Shown here in pieces: positions 1 through 7,807 of a stretch of DNA of 64,000 bases. The DNA comes from Bordetella sp. 02P26C-1 (GTDB lineage: Bacteria > Pseudomonadota > Gammaproteobacteria > Burkholderiales > Burkholderiaceae_B). A model generated the notes under the pieces. That model had not been told where the DNA came from, did no database searches, and worked only from the letters and a program-made list of their open reading frames with translations. The position numbers and the translations under genes are program-made. Every line of letters starts with the position of its first letter. Positions within the stretch are counted from its first letter, which is position 1. The stretch lies in the NCBI RefSeq assembly GCF_009763255.1, contig NZ_WSJB01000021.1, forward strand, positions 62,001-126,000, given 5' to 3'.

Positions 1-190
1 AGGCCCCGCGTTTGGTCAGCGTCAACCCCAGCAGGCGCGCGCCGCGTTCGGCGTCTTCATAGAACATCTCATAGAAGTCTCCCATGCGGTAGAACAGCAA
101 CAGCGGCCCCGCCTCGGCTTTGAGGCGCAGGTACTGCTGCATCATGGGGGTATGGCCGGCGAGACTGGGTTCGATAGACGTTGAATTCAC
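1..190 (-). CDS. mutS: DNA mismatch repair protein MutS (5' end only)
   Basis: Partial gene: the first 63 codons of MutS, the ATPase that recognises mispaired bases and recruits MutL; the rest lies left of the window. The translation shows the N-terminal mismatch-binding domain signature [14 protein letters not shown], then [17 protein letters not shown] and LTLTKRG. In characterised MutS proteins the Phe of the GDFYE block stacks on the mismatch. GTG at 190-188 is chosen as start because it gives the usual short variable tail; the first in-frame ATG falls inside the conserved HTPMMQQY block and would be too late. Only a poor Shine-Dalgarno is visible. The gene follows the Lrp-type regulator on the same strand after about 240 bp. 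Family assignment is near certain from the motif run; nothing can be said about the downstream domains. Confidence 0.95.
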   Translation of the reverse strand, partial: MNSTSIEPSLAGHTPMMQQYLRLKAEAGPLLLFYRMGDFYEMFYEDAERGARLLGLTLTKRGA

Positions 191-313
191 TTGATATTTC
201 TATACGGTTCGGCGGTGTACGAAGACGATGAATGTCGAGCCGGGTGCTCGGGACACCGCATCGTACGCCTTACTACTCATAGGCCTTAGTGTAGTTTTTT
301 TGGACAGGCCGAT

Positions 314-342
314 TAAAACCGTCCTCACGGACGAGCCGGTTT
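314..342 (-). terminator. Possible hairpin after the Lrp-type regulator
   Basis: Read on the minus strand, an AAACC/GGTTT outer pair encloses an inner GTCC-GTGA-GGAC hairpin followed by TTTAAT. It lies between the regulator's stop and the mutS start, so it could end the regulator transcript. The stem is interrupted and the T-tract is short, so this is weak. Confidence 0.3.
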
Positions 343-428
343 GCGACTTCAGGGGCGTTCAAGCCTTGGGGCGGCGATGGGTTTTAAGACTTGTCCGAGC
401 GCGTGCATCGGCTGTCGCCCGACGTATT

Positions 429-902
429 TCAGCGCCAGTTGGCCAGCGGCAGCATGCTATCCCGATTTTTTACCTTACGCATGACGATATGCGAGCAAAG
501 GTTGCGCACGCCGGGAAGCTTGCTGAGTTTATCCTCGACAAAGTTCGAAAACGCCGACAAATTACGCGTGCGTACCCGGAGGATATAGTTGGACGCGCCA
601 GTGACGATGCTGGCCTCGGTGATTTCGTCGTGCAGCGCGATGCACGCCAGGAATTCCTCGTGCCAGCCGGCGCGCGACTGGTCCAGCGACACGTGCACGA
701 TCGCCTCGAGATCAAAGCCTAGCTTCTCGGCGTCCAATACCGCGCGATAAGCGCGAATGAGCCCCGCTTCTTCCAGCGCACGCACGCGTCGCAGGCATGC
801 CGAGGGGGATAGCGCGACTTGATCGGCCAAGTCCTGGTTGCTGAGGCTACCGTCTTCTTGCAAACGGGCAAGGATTCGTTGGTCGATGGTGTCAATTTGC
901 AT
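429..902 (-). CDS. Lrp/AsnC family transcriptional regulator, probable kynurenine-pathway regulator (KynR-like)
   Basis: 157 residues, the standard length for the Lrp/AsnC family of small ligand-responsive DNA-binding proteins. The N-terminal winged helix-turn-helix is clear (DTIDQRILARLQEDGSLSNQ, LADQVALSPSACLRRVRALE), followed by the RAM ligand-binding/oligomerisation domain from about residue 65 (IVTGASNYILRVRT, LPGVRNLCSHIVM). It is transcribed away from kynureninase across a 138-bp shared control region. In Pseudomonas and relatives an Lrp-type protein (KynR) in this position activates the kyn genes in response to kynurenine. The family call is solid from sequence; the KynR role is inferred from the divergent arrangement with kynU. 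Confidence 0.9.
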   Translation of the reverse strand: MQIDTIDQRILARLQEDGSLSNQDLADQVALSPSACLRRVRALEEAGLIRAYRAVLDAEKLGFDLEAIVHVSLDQSRAGWHEEFLACIALHDEITEASIVTGASNYILRVRTRNLSAFSNFVEDKLSKLPGVRNLCSHIVMRKVKNRDSMLPLANWR

Positions 903-1040
903 TCCGCAATCTCGTTCTTATCAAAGCAGCTTGACGCAATTAAATTCGAAAAACTAGGGTCAGTCACGAACGACTTTGCAACTTTTTTGCGTGCTCGCGC
1001 TGATAGTATCTATTTAGCAACTCGTTAGAAGGAATGGACT
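903..1040. promoter_or_regulatory. Shared divergent control region of the Lrp-type regulator and kynU
   Basis: 138 bp separate two divergent start codons, AT-richer than either gene. Both promoters and the Lrp-type operator should lie here. I could not pick out a convincing palindromic Lrp site by eye. The kynU ribosome binding site AAGGA lies at about 1030, shortly before the ATG at 1041. Confidence 0.5.
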
Positions 1041-2291
1041 ATGAACACTCGCGAAGCCTGCGTCGCCGCCGATCGTCAGGATCCCCTGGCGCACCTCAAG
1101 GACCAATTCGATTTGCCCGAAGGGGTGGTGTATATGGATGGCAATTCTCTGGGCGTGCTGCCCAAGACTGCCGCCGCACGCGCCGCCCAGGTGATCAATG
1201 AGGAATGGGGTACGGGCCTTATCCGCAGTTGGAATTCGGCCGGATGGTTCGATCTGCCGGCGCGCCTGGGCGACAAGCTTGGGCGTCTGCTGGGCGCGCG
1301 CGAGGGCGAATTGGTCATTACCGACACGACTTCGCTGAACATCTTCAAGGCTTTGGCCGCCGCGCTGCGCATTCAGCAGCACAAGCATCCCACGCGGCGA
1401 GTCATCCTGTCCGAGCGGGACAACTTCCCGACCGATCTGTACATGATTCAGGGCATGATCGACCTGCTCCAACAGGGCTACGAAATGCGGCTGATTGATG
1501 ATGATCTGCCTTTGGACGAGGCACTGGACGAATCGGTGGCCGTGGTGCTGCTGTCGCACGTCAACTACCGTAGCGGCCGGATGTACGACATGGCAGCGGT
1601 TACCGCTCAGGCGCATCGCCAAGGCGCGCTGACAATCTGGGACCTGGCGCACGCAGCCGGGGCCGTACCCGTGGATTTAAATGGTGCCAACGCTGACTTC
1701 GCGGTGGGCTGCACCTATAAGTATTTGAACGGCGGTCCTGGCTCGCCCGCGTTTATCTGGGTTGCTCCGCATCATACCCAAGACTTTTGGCAGCCGCTGT
1801 CGGGTTGGTGGGGGCATAGCCGTCCCTTTGATATGGCGGTGGCTTATGAGCCGGCGGGTGGCGTACGGCGCTATCTGTGCGGCACGCAGCCGATCGTGTC
1901 GATGTCCTTGATCGAATGCGGCTTAGACGTGGCGCATGCCGCCGGCATGGAGGAGGTCCGCAAGAAATCGTTGGCGCTGGGTGACCTGTTCATCGAACTG
2001 GTCGAATCCCGCTGTGCTGGCCATCCGCTGACGCTGGTAACGCCGCGCGCGCATGCCGAGCGCGGCAGTCATGTGAGTTTCCGGCATCCCCATGGCTTCG
2101 AGGTGATGCAGGCACTGATCGCACGCGGCGTGATCGGCGACTACCGCGAGCCGGAAGTGCTGCGCTTCGGCCTGACGCCGCTGTATTTTGGGTACGCCGA
2201 TGTCTGGGATGCGGTGGAGATCTTGAAGGACGTGCTGGATAACCGTAGCTGGGACAAGCCCGAGTTCAAGCAGCGGACTGCGGTGACCTGA
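1041..2291 (+). CDS. kynU: Kynureninase
   Basis: 416 residues, the usual length. Kynureninase is a PLP-dependent cytoplasmic hydrolase converting L-kynurenine to anthranilate and alanine in tryptophan catabolism. Evidence: [12 protein letters not shown] near the N-terminus, [16 protein letters not shown] (phosphate-binding), the Asp in [13 protein letters not shown], and the PLP-lysine segment [14 protein letters not shown] with the Schiff-base Lys at about residue 227. The C-terminal small domain ends with [22 protein letters not shown]. It starts at ATG with AAGGA at suitable spacing. It is the only kyn structural gene seen; tryptophan dioxygenase (kynA) and formamidase (kynB) are not adjacent. 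Regulation by the divergent Lrp-type gene is likely. Confidence 0.96.
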   Translation: MNTREACVAADRQDPLAHLKDQFDLPEGVVYMDGNSLGVLPKTAAARAAQVINEEWGTGLIRSWNSAGWFDLPARLGDKLGRLLGAREGELVITDTTSLNIFKALAAALRIQQHKHPTRRVILSERDNFPTDLYMIQGMIDLLQQGYEMRLIDDDLPLDEALDESVAVVLLSHVNYRSGRMYDMAAVTAQAHRQGALTIWDLAHAAGAVPVDLNGANADFAVGCTYKYLNGGPGSPAFIWVAPHHTQDFWQPLSGWWGHSRPFDMAVAYEPAGGVRRYLCGTQPIVSMSLIECGLDVAHAAGMEEVRKKSLALGDLFIELVESRCAGHPLTLVTPRAHAERGSHVSFRHPHGFEVMQALIARGVIGDYREPEVLRFGLTPLYFGYADVWDAVEILKDVLDNRSWDKPEFKQRTAVT

Positions 2292-2319
2292 TTGCGAGCG
2301 ATCTTTTAACTCGACGTCC

Positions 2320-2355
2320 AAAAAAAATCCCACTCGATACAGGTATCGAGTGGGA
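2320..2355 (-). terminator. Rho-independent terminator of the Hint-domain gene (possibly bidirectional)
   Basis: A perfect 13-bp stem (TCCCACTCGATAC with GTATCGAGTGGGA, arms 2328-2340 and 2343-2355) is preceded on the plus strand by an A-run at 2320-2327, which is a T-run after the hairpin when read on the minus strand. It sits between the convergent stops of kynU and the Hint-domain gene. Confidence 0.9.
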
Positions 2356-2404
2356 AGCCGCTTCACTTCGCAAGTGCCGCGGGTATCAGTGGCGCTGGCC
2401 CAAA

Positions 2405-3646
2405 TTAGGCGCAGGCGACCTTCAGCTCAGTGGCGCTGTCTTGTTCCAGCACCTCGGCGCGAGCGGCGTAGGTCGCTTGCAGGCGTTGGATTTCGGCTTT
2501 GTTGCGCACGACCGTGAAGCCGGGGCGGTCGGCCAGACGGCGCTGACGATCTTCCGGACGCAGGGCGGTGACGTCGGCGTTTTGGAAGTAGTCGCGGTTA
2601 CCACCATCGGCCCAGGACTCGGACATGATGCCGTGGGCGCTGATCACATCGAACTGATCCAGTTCAACGTGGAAGTACTCGTAGCTGATGTGATGCGTTT
2701 CCTGGTAGATGGTCTTGCCGTTGACCAGGTCCTTGGCGCGGACCAGCTTGCCTTCCACGTAGAGGTGATGGCCGGGCGAAACCACAATGTCCTTGCTCGG
2801 CACGTTTTCAGCGATGGCATCGCGTACGATACGGATCGGCATATGCTCGGCACGGCGGTCTGCCGGGATCTGCTTGGTGAACGTCTTGCGGAAACCGACC
2901 CACTTCACGGTGCGTTCGCCGGACTTGCCGATAACGACATCGCCAGCAACCAGATCTTCCACGGCAACTTCGCCTTTGGTGGTCTGGATCATGGTGCCAC
3001 GCAGGAAGCACACGGGGGATACGAACGCGCCGATATTCGAGGTGCCGTACTGTTGCACCATGGCATCGTAGTCGGCTTGCGAAATGTTCTGGATTTGGAA
3101 GCGGACGGCTTCCAAACCAGTCGAGAGGTTACCGTTGTAGTTCAAGGTGGCGGTCTGCGTGTCGGAATTATAGCTGAGCGTGCCGTTGCTGCGACCTTCG
3201 ACCCATAAGGAATCGCCGACCGCCATGCTGTTGACCGTGAATGTGGTGGGAGTCGCCAGCGATAGCGCTGCGGGATCATAGACGAACGCCCCCCCGCCGT
3301 TGCCAGTGAACGTAATGTTGTTGTTGGCAACAATACCGACCGCAAGAGTGGCAGCGTCCACCGTGATCGAGGAACCATCGCCAATCTCGTAGTTGACGCC
3401 GGTCAGGGCTGAAACGTTGGCGAGGCCATAGTTCAATGAGAGGCTGCCACCATTAATAACGGCGAATGTCGGCGTCCCAATGGCCTGCACGCTCACCAGC
3501 ATGTTAGCCACCGCGTCGACACCGTCAACGGTCAGCGTATTACTTCCCAGCACATTTAACTGCAGGGTATCTCCTGCATCGGCGTCGTAGTTCGACGAGT
3601 TAATTACCTGATTACTGGATCCAATATCTATACCGATAACCGCCAT
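2405..3646 (-). CDS. Hint-domain (hedgehog/intein-type) protein with beta-rich N-terminal region
   Basis: 413 residues from the ATG at 3646; a TTG six codons upstream is also open, but GGGAGG sits just before the ATG. Residues 1-200 are rich in G, S, T, N and V with short repeating beta-strand-like phrases (DTLQLNVLGSNTLTVDG, NNNITFTGNGGGAFVYD), as in bacterial adhesins. From Cys213 (CFLRGTMIQTTKGEVAVEDL) to about residue 345 it matches the Hint_2 module of self-processing hedgehog/intein-like proteins: the N-terminal nucleophile Cys, block SPGHHLYVEGKLVRAKDLVNG (His293/His294), then HVELDQFDVISAHGIMSESW. There is no classical signal peptide. It is monocistronic, ended by a strong hairpin. 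Autoprocessing at Cys213 is inferred from the family, and the function of the N-terminal half is unknown. Confidence 0.75.
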   Translation of the reverse strand: MAVIGIDIGSSNQVINSSNYDADAGDTLQLNVLGSNTLTVDGVDAVANMLVSVQAIGTPTFAVINGGSLSLNYGLANVSALTGVNYEIGDGSSITVDAATLAVGIVANNNITFTGNGGGAFVYDPAALSLATPTTFTVNSMAVGDSLWVEGRSNGTLSYNSDTQTATLNYNGNLSTGLEAVRFQIQNISQADYDAMVQQYGTSNIGAFVSPVCFLRGTMIQTTKGEVAVEDLVAGDVVIGKSGERTVKWVGFRKTFTKQIPADRRAEHMPIRIVRDAIAENVPSKDIVVSPGHHLYVEGKLVRAKDLVNGKTIYQETHHISYEYFHVELDQFDVISAHGIMSESWADGGNRDYFQNADVTALRPEDRQRRLADRPGFTVVRNKAEIQRLQATYAARAEVLEQDSATELKVACA

Positions 3647-4109
3647 GGAAGCCTCCCATTGCAAAAATTAGCAATAAATGTAATCCGCAAGGTCGGTCCC
3701 GCGGATTTTTCAAATAATACAGGACTTTCGATCCAGTGAGCAGAAGTTTCGTCTAAGAACACGCTGCTATTTCCGTGTAAAAGTTCCGAAATTCACGTAA
3801 TTACATCTAAGTTCAGCAATTAATTTGATGGAATTATTATTTTTTGCAGCGATTTGCAATGATTGCCCGGAATATGTAGGTATTAACTACTGGTAATTCC
3901 TAATACTAAAAATATGTACTTATTTGGTTTACGTATAAAGCGGCCGGATTAATTCGGTCAGTCCCAATACTTCTCAAAATGTGAGGAGGCCGCCAGAAAG
4001 TCTCATGACCAACATTCCCGAGTTGCCTCGGGGCCCTGATCAGGCGCGCTCGCGCCGCGCGGGTATGCAACTTGCGGAGTTCCGCGCTCTACTTTTCAGG
4101 AGGTCGTCC
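3647..4109. other. AT-rich intergenic region between Hint-domain gene and dodecin
   Basis: About 460 bp without a credible gene, clearly AT-richer than the flanking genes. It must hold the divergent promoters of the Hint-domain gene and the dodecin gene. AGGAGG at about 4098-4103 serves the dodecin ATG. No repeat, tRNA or strong terminator was seen. Confidence 0.6.
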
Positions 4110-4328
4110 ATGTCCGATAACCACATTTACAAGCAGATTGAACTGGTCGGCTCATCGACCACGTCTTCCGACGACGCGGTCGCGCAGGCTATCGCGCGCG
4201 CCTCGGAGACGCTGCGCAATCTCGACTGGTTCGAGGTGACCGAGGTGCGTGGCCATATCAGGGACGGCAAGATCGCGCATTGGCAGGTTGGACTGAAGAT
4301 CGGGATGCGCCTGGAAGACGAGGATTAG
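4110..4328 (+). CDS. Dodecin (flavin-binding/storage protein)
   Basis: 72 residues, exactly the dodecin size. Dodecins form hollow dodecamers that bind flavins and may buffer free FMN/riboflavin in the cytoplasm. The motif run is typical: IYKQIELVGSSTTS, SDDAVAQAIARASETLRNLDW (helix with the conserved Trp that sandwiches the isoalloxazine ring), FEVTEVRGHI, and the terminal strand WQVGLKIGMRLED. The frame is open further upstream, but the strong AGGAGG placed seven bases before the ATG at 4110 decides the start. It is monocistronic. Confidence 0.95.
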   Translation: MSDNHIYKQIELVGSSTTSSDDAVAQAIARASETLRNLDWFEVTEVRGHIRDGKIAHWQVGLKIGMRLEDED

Positions 4329-4406
4329 GGCGAGCGCACGAGTCGAATCGCTGGTCAATATTTGATCGGCGCTTCTAACTGCTTGGATTTGCAGCCCTTT
4401 TTTGCC

Positions 4407-4453
4407 TTGTCCGAAACCTGTTCAGTAGGTTTTCCACAACGGCGGGGGATAAG
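4407..4453 (+). repeat. DnaA-box-like repeat, copy 1 of 3
   Basis: The unit begins TTGTCCGAAACCTGTTCAG, continues to TTTTCCACA (4430-4438, which fits the relaxed DnaA box TTWTNCACA) and ends GGGGATAA (4445-4452, the complement of TTATCCCC). The two boxes face each other. Closely similar copies follow at 4610 and 4823. Confidence 0.75.
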
Positions 4454-4609
4454 CCTGCAGGTTTTCCCCTGTTCCGGAATTTGGACTGGTGGTTTGCGCG
4501 GATCAGGGCGTTGATTCGATACGCGTAAGCGCATGTGCGCCAGATATCGCTGGATGCGCAAATTTTCACCGGGATGTGCAGGTTATTGTTATTCAAGGAT
4601 GTTTTGCGC

Positions 4610-4656
4610 TTGTCCGAAACCTGTCAAAGGGTTTGTCCACATTCCTGGGGGATAAG
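4610..4656 (+). repeat. DnaA-box-like repeat, copy 2 of 3
   Basis: Same layout as copy 1: TTGTCCGAAACCTG, then TTGTCCACA (4633-4641) and GGGGATAA (4648-4655), 203 bp downstream of copy 1. One base is missing in the left part relative to the other copies. TTGTCCACA differs from the DnaA consensus at one position. Confidence 0.75.
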
Positions 4657-4822
4657 CGTACAGGTTGTGAATATCCGGGCTCAGAGATCCGTATCAGGTA
4701 TGGCGCGGGCCCTGATGAACGCGTGATCGGGGCTTCCGGCGAGCGATTTTGTCACTCCTTCGCCTCGTGCCCATTTTTTGAGCACTGTCTACAAGTCTTT
4801 GTTTGGAAAGAAAAAATCTCGC

Positions 4823-4869
4823 TTGTCCGAAAGCTGTTCAGCGGCTTGTCCACATCGACAGGGGATAAC
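4823..4869 (+). repeat. DnaA-box-like repeat, copy 3 of 3
   Basis: TTGTCCGAAAGCTGTTCAG, TTGTCCACA (4846-4854), GGGGATAA (4861-4868), 213 bp downstream of copy 2. The whole 4329-4935 stretch has no plausible gene; short open frames across it show no family resemblance and simply run through the repeats. Confidence 0.75.
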
Positions 4870-4935
4870 AGCCGCGAAAGCCACTGCGCTATCCGCGACA
4901 GCGCGGCCGACTGTTGAGATCGGCCGCCGCAAAGC

Positions 4936-5490
4936 TCAGTTTTTGAATTTATTTACCCAGGCGACGTAGCCTTCCAGCCAACCCTGCAGGAACTGCCGAG
5001 TTCCTTCGTTGGTGATCTGGTAATCGTCGTCAATCAAGCCTTCCTTATATTGCAGAAAGACTTCTGGCACGGTAAAGATGTTCACGCCTTCGGCCGCCAG
5101 GATATTGCGCAGATGCTGCTGCGCCATGCCCGTACCAGCGGCGCTGGGGGAGGCACCCACGATTCCACCGGCTTTACCGGTCCAAGAGTTCTGACCCCAA
5201 GGGCGTGAACCCCAGTCAATGGCGTTTTTCAGGGCGGCGGGAATGGAGCGATTGTGCTCGGGCGTGACGAACAGCAGGCCGTCAGCGTCGGCGACCAATT
5301 GCTTGATCGTGGCTGCCGGCGCGGGCAGGTCCATTTCATGGTCTTGGTTGTACAGGGGCACATCGCCCAGACTGGCGTATTGAAACGCTACACCTTCGGG
5401 AACCAGCTTTTCCAGCGCACGAGCAAGGCGCAGGTTGATAGAGGCAGCACGCAGGCTGCCCACGAAGACAGCGATGTTGAGTTGGCTCAT
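4936..5490 (-). CDS. NADPH-dependent FMN reductase / quinone reductase family flavoprotein
   Basis: 184 residues, matching the small flavodoxin-fold reductases (ChrR/YieF/SsuE-like) that reduce FMN, quinones or chromate with NAD(P)H in the cytoplasm. Diagnostic stretches: the N-terminal FMN phosphate loop FVGSLRAASINLRLA (GS-R--S pattern), LPAPAATIKQLVADADGLLF, and the signature TPEHNRSIPAALKNAIDWGS. The start at 5490 is preferred over further upstream codons because the homologous domain begins there and a GGAG lies upstream. It is divergent from the ABM-domain membrane protein. The physiological substrate cannot be read from sequence. Confidence 0.9.
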   Translation of the reverse strand: MSQLNIAVFVGSLRAASINLRLARALEKLVPEGVAFQYASLGDVPLYNQDHEMDLPAPAATIKQLVADADGLLFVTPEHNRSIPAALKNAIDWGSRPWGQNSWTGKAGGIVGASPSAAGTGMAQQHLRNILAAEGVNIFTVPEVFLQYKEGLIDDDYQITNEGTRQFLQGWLEGYVAWVNKFKN

Positions 5491-5593
5491 GAGCGAAGCT
5501 CCAGGGGATAGGGAGCAATTAGTGTAGACGTCCGGGTGGGCGCTCTCAAGCAAACTCCTGCAACCGACGGAGGGTCTATTCTGGCCTATGCTT

Positions 5594-5610
5594 TGCACCG
5601 ATATGGTGCA
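5594..5610. promoter_or_regulatory. NtrC-type enhancer site (TGCACC-N5-GGTGCA)
   Basis: A perfect palindrome TGCACC-GATAT-GGTGCA, identical in form to the established NtrC binding consensus. Its centre is roughly 125 bp upstream of the start point expected from the sigma-54 motif at 5701-5717, a normal enhancer distance. A second dyad (GCGGTGC paired with GCACCGC, enclosing GCTGCA-T-TGCAGC) follows a few tens of bases downstream. Confidence 0.6.
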
Positions 5611-5700
5611 GGGCTAGGTGATTTCCCTAATGCGGTGCAGCGATGCTGCATTGCAGCACCGCAGATGCATGTAAATACCGGCTCGCTCCCAAGAGAAAAG

Positions 5701-5717
5701 TTGGCATGCACTTTGCT
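5701..5717 (+). promoter_or_regulatory. Sigma-54 (RpoN) -24/-12 promoter
   Basis: TTGGCATG-CACT-TTGCT matches the consensus YTGGCACG-N4-TTGCW at all but one position, with GG and GC exactly 12 nt apart. It points at the ABM-domain gene whose ATG lies 67 bp downstream. Confidence 0.7.
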
Positions 5718-5783
5718 AGGGTAATCACTAGGTAGCGGGGATTGAGCCCTCGCGCCGCTAGCCCAGCTGTATGGAGTCATCAA

Positions 5784-6332
5784 ATGTCTGCCCATTCTGT
5801 TTCCGCCCCGGTCACTATGTTTGTCACGCGCCATATCGCGCCCGAGAAATACAGCGATTTTCTGAAGTGGATGCGACAGGGCGAATTGCTGGCCGCTGGC
5901 TTTCCCGGCTTTCTGGGTTCAGGCGTGTTGCAACCGCCGGAGGGCGGCGACGAGTACCAGATCGTGCTGCGTTTCGAAGATCCGGAAAGCCTCGCCCGCT
6001 GGGAAAACTCCTTGCCGCGCAAAATGTGGCTGGAGCGTGGGGCCAGCCTGGTGCGCGAAAGCCGCGTGCATCGGGTCAGCGGTCTGAACGCGTGGTTTTC
6101 TACTGGCAACGGAACGCCGCCGCGCTGGAAGCAGGCCATCAGCGTCTGGCTGGCCTACTTTCCGATGTTGCTACTCTTTAGCATCCTGGCCAATGATATT
6201 TTGAGCACGCTGCCGATCTTCTGGCGGGTATTCGTCACGACGGTCTGCATGACGCCGGTGCTGTCTTATATCTGTATCCCCGTCATCACGAAGGTATTGC
6301 GCCGCTGGCTGCACCCAACGACATCGCACTAG
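5784..6332 (+). CDS. ABM-domain (antibiotic biosynthesis monooxygenase-like) protein with two C-terminal membrane helices
   Basis: 182 residues. Residues 10-100 form a ferredoxin-like ABM domain (VTMFVTRHIAPEKYSDFLKW, GFLGSGVLQPPEGGDEYQIV, LRFEDPESLARWENS), and residues about 115-175 hold two hydrophobic helices (ISVWLAYFPMLLLFSILAND and FVTTVCMTPVLSYICIPVIT). This membrane-anchored ABM architecture recurs in proteobacteria, but its substrate is not known to me. The ATG at 5784 is preceded by GGAG at normal spacing; an open frame extends upstream without homology. A sigma-54 promoter and an NtrC-type palindrome lie upstream, so nitrogen limitation is a likely signal. Confidence 0.75.
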   Translation: MSAHSVSAPVTMFVTRHIAPEKYSDFLKWMRQGELLAAGFPGFLGSGVLQPPEGGDEYQIVLRFEDPESLARWENSLPRKMWLERGASLVRESRVHRVSGLNAWFSTGNGTPPRWKQAISVWLAYFPMLLLFSILANDILSTLPIFWRVFVTTVCMTPVLSYICIPVITKVLRRWLHPTTSH

Positions 6333-6414
6333 CCGTGCGGCTGGTCCCAGCCACGCTGCCATGGCGCCGGACGCTGGGACATTTTCCAAAAAGCATCCCA
6401 GGGGCTGAACCTTA

Positions 6415-6433
6415 AACGAAAATTGTTTACACT
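6415..6433. promoter_or_regulatory. Candidate degenerate Fur box upstream of the imelysin operon
   Basis: The 19-mer beginning AACGAAAATTG and ending TTTACACT agrees with the Fur consensus at 12 of 18 defined positions. It lies about 75 bp before the first operon ATG in an AT-rich patch, where a promoter is expected. The match is modest; it is listed because imelysin operons are commonly iron-regulated. Confidence 0.3.
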
Positions 6434-6508
6434 TGCGTTCGTTCATTTGAGTGTCAGAAATGCGTGAAGACGTTACACGCCTTCGCTCAGTCCAAGGAGA
6501 ATGTTTCG

Positions 6509-7807
6509 ATGCGCAAGTTGCTCTATGGCGCGATGCTGGTGGCGGCTCTGGTTGGCGGCACGGCCCAAGCGGCGGCCGAACCCAAGGCTGTGGTGCAGAC
6601 CTATTCCGATATCGCGCTGGCAGGCTACGAAGATTCGCTCGCCACAGCCAAAGCGCTGCGCACCGCCATCGATGCGTTGATCGCGAACCCCAGCGCTGAC
6701 ACTCTCAAGGCTGCCCGTCAGGCCTGGCTGGCGGCGCGTGTACCTTACCAGCAGACCGAGGCATTTCGCTTTGGTAATCCCATCGTGGACGATTGGGAAG
6801 GCAGCGTGAACGCATGGCCGCTGGACGAGGGGCTGATCGACTATGTGGACGCCTCGTATGGCACCGATAACGATGAAAACGCGTTTTACGCGGTCAACGT
6901 GATCGCCAATTCGAAGATCAATGTCGGCGGTAAAACCATCGATGCGACCAATATCACGCCCGAGCTGCTGGCCGATCTGCTGCACGAGGCCGATGGCAAC
7001 GAGGCCAACGTCGCTACCGGTTATCACGCGATTGAATTCCTGCTGTGGGGCCAAGACTTGAACGGGACCGGCCCCGCGCCGGCCGACCGTACCGGCACCC
7101 CGCAGGAGCGCCATGCCGGCAATCGCCCGCATACGGATTTCGACCCGAAGAACTGCACCGGCGGCAACTGCGAGCGCCGCATTCAATATCTGAAAGCCGC
7201 CACCGACTTGCTGGTATCCGATCTGGAAACCATGGTCGCAAACTGGAAAGGCGACGGCCCGGCGCGCAAGGCCGTGTCCGAAGACCCCAAGGCTGGCCTC
7301 ATCGCGATGGTCACCGGCCTGGGTAGCCTGTCTTATGGTGAACTCGCCGGCGAGCGCATGAAGCTGGGCCTGATGCTCAACGATCCGGAAGAAGAACACG
7401 ATTGCTTCTCCGACAATACGCACAACTCGCACTACTACGATCAAATCGGTATTCGTAACGTTTACCTGGGCGAATACCAGCGCACCGATGGCCAGACGGT
7501 CAAGGGTGCGAGTTTGTCCGACCTGGTGAAAGCGCGCGATCCCAAGCTAGACGCGGAAATGCGCGCGAAACTCGACGCGACGGTGGCGGCGATGCAGGCC
7601 ATGCGCGACCGAGCCGAGAAAGTGGAAACTTACGATCAGATGATTGCCGCCGGCAACGCCGAAGGCAATGCGGTGGTGCAAGCCGCCATCGATGCGCTGA
7701 TCGATCAGACGCGCAGTCTGGAACGCGTGATTGCCGTGCTGGATCTTGGCGACGTCGCGCTTGAGGGTTCGGATAGTCTCGATAAGCCGGAAGCGGTATT
7801 TCAGTGA
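6509..7807 (+). CDS. Imelysin-family periplasmic protein (IrpA/ICMP-like, M75)
   Basis: 432 residues with a signal peptide (MRKLLYGAMLVAALVGGTAQAAA). Imelysin proteins are helical-bundle periplasmic or outer-membrane proteins tied to iron uptake; the founder ICMP was described as a peptidase. The family signature GYHAIEFLLWGQDLNG (H-x-x-E) is present at about residues 172-187, and the first repeat has the W-x-x-AR-PY-Q-TEAFRFG block. The mature part contains a CTGGNCERRIQYL segment with a Cys pair. Start at 6509 follows AAGGAG; 15 upstream codons are also open but would bury the signal peptide. First gene of a four-gene operon, overlapping the next by 4 bp (GTGA). Confidence 0.92.
   Translation: MRKLLYGAMLVAALVGGTAQAAAEPKAVVQTYSDIALAGYEDSLATAKALRTAIDALIANPSADTLKAARQAWLAARVPYQQTEAFRFGNPIVDDWEGSVNAWPLDEGLIDYVDASYGTDNDENAFYAVNVIANSKINVGGKTIDATNITPELLADLLHEADGNEANVATGYHAIEFLLWGQDLNGTGPAPADRTGTPQERHAGNRPHTDFDPKNCTGGNCERRIQYLKAATDLLVSDLETMVANWKGDGPARKAVSEDPKAGLIAMVTGLGSLSYGELAGERMKLGLMLNDPEEEHDCFSDNTHNSHYYDQIGIRNVYLGEYQRTDGQTVKGASLSDLVKARDPKLDAEMRAKLDATVAAMQAMRDRAEKVETYDQMIAAGNAEGNAVVQAAIDALIDQTRSLERVIAVLDLGDVALEGSDSLDKPEAVFQ

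Noticed and set aside
2441-3208. 255-codon frame on the plus strand across the Hint-domain gene
   Set aside because: Shadow frame of a gene with clear Hint motifs on the other strand.
4489-4917. 142-codon frame through the repeat region
   Set aside because: It runs across two repeat copies without any domain pattern or ribosome site; better explained as chance in a repeated non-coding stretch.
6473-7444. 323-codon open frame antisense to the first imelysin gene
   Set aside because: Typical high-GC shadow frame: His/Gly/Val-rich, no domain, no ribosome site, and it lies wholly across a convincing gene.
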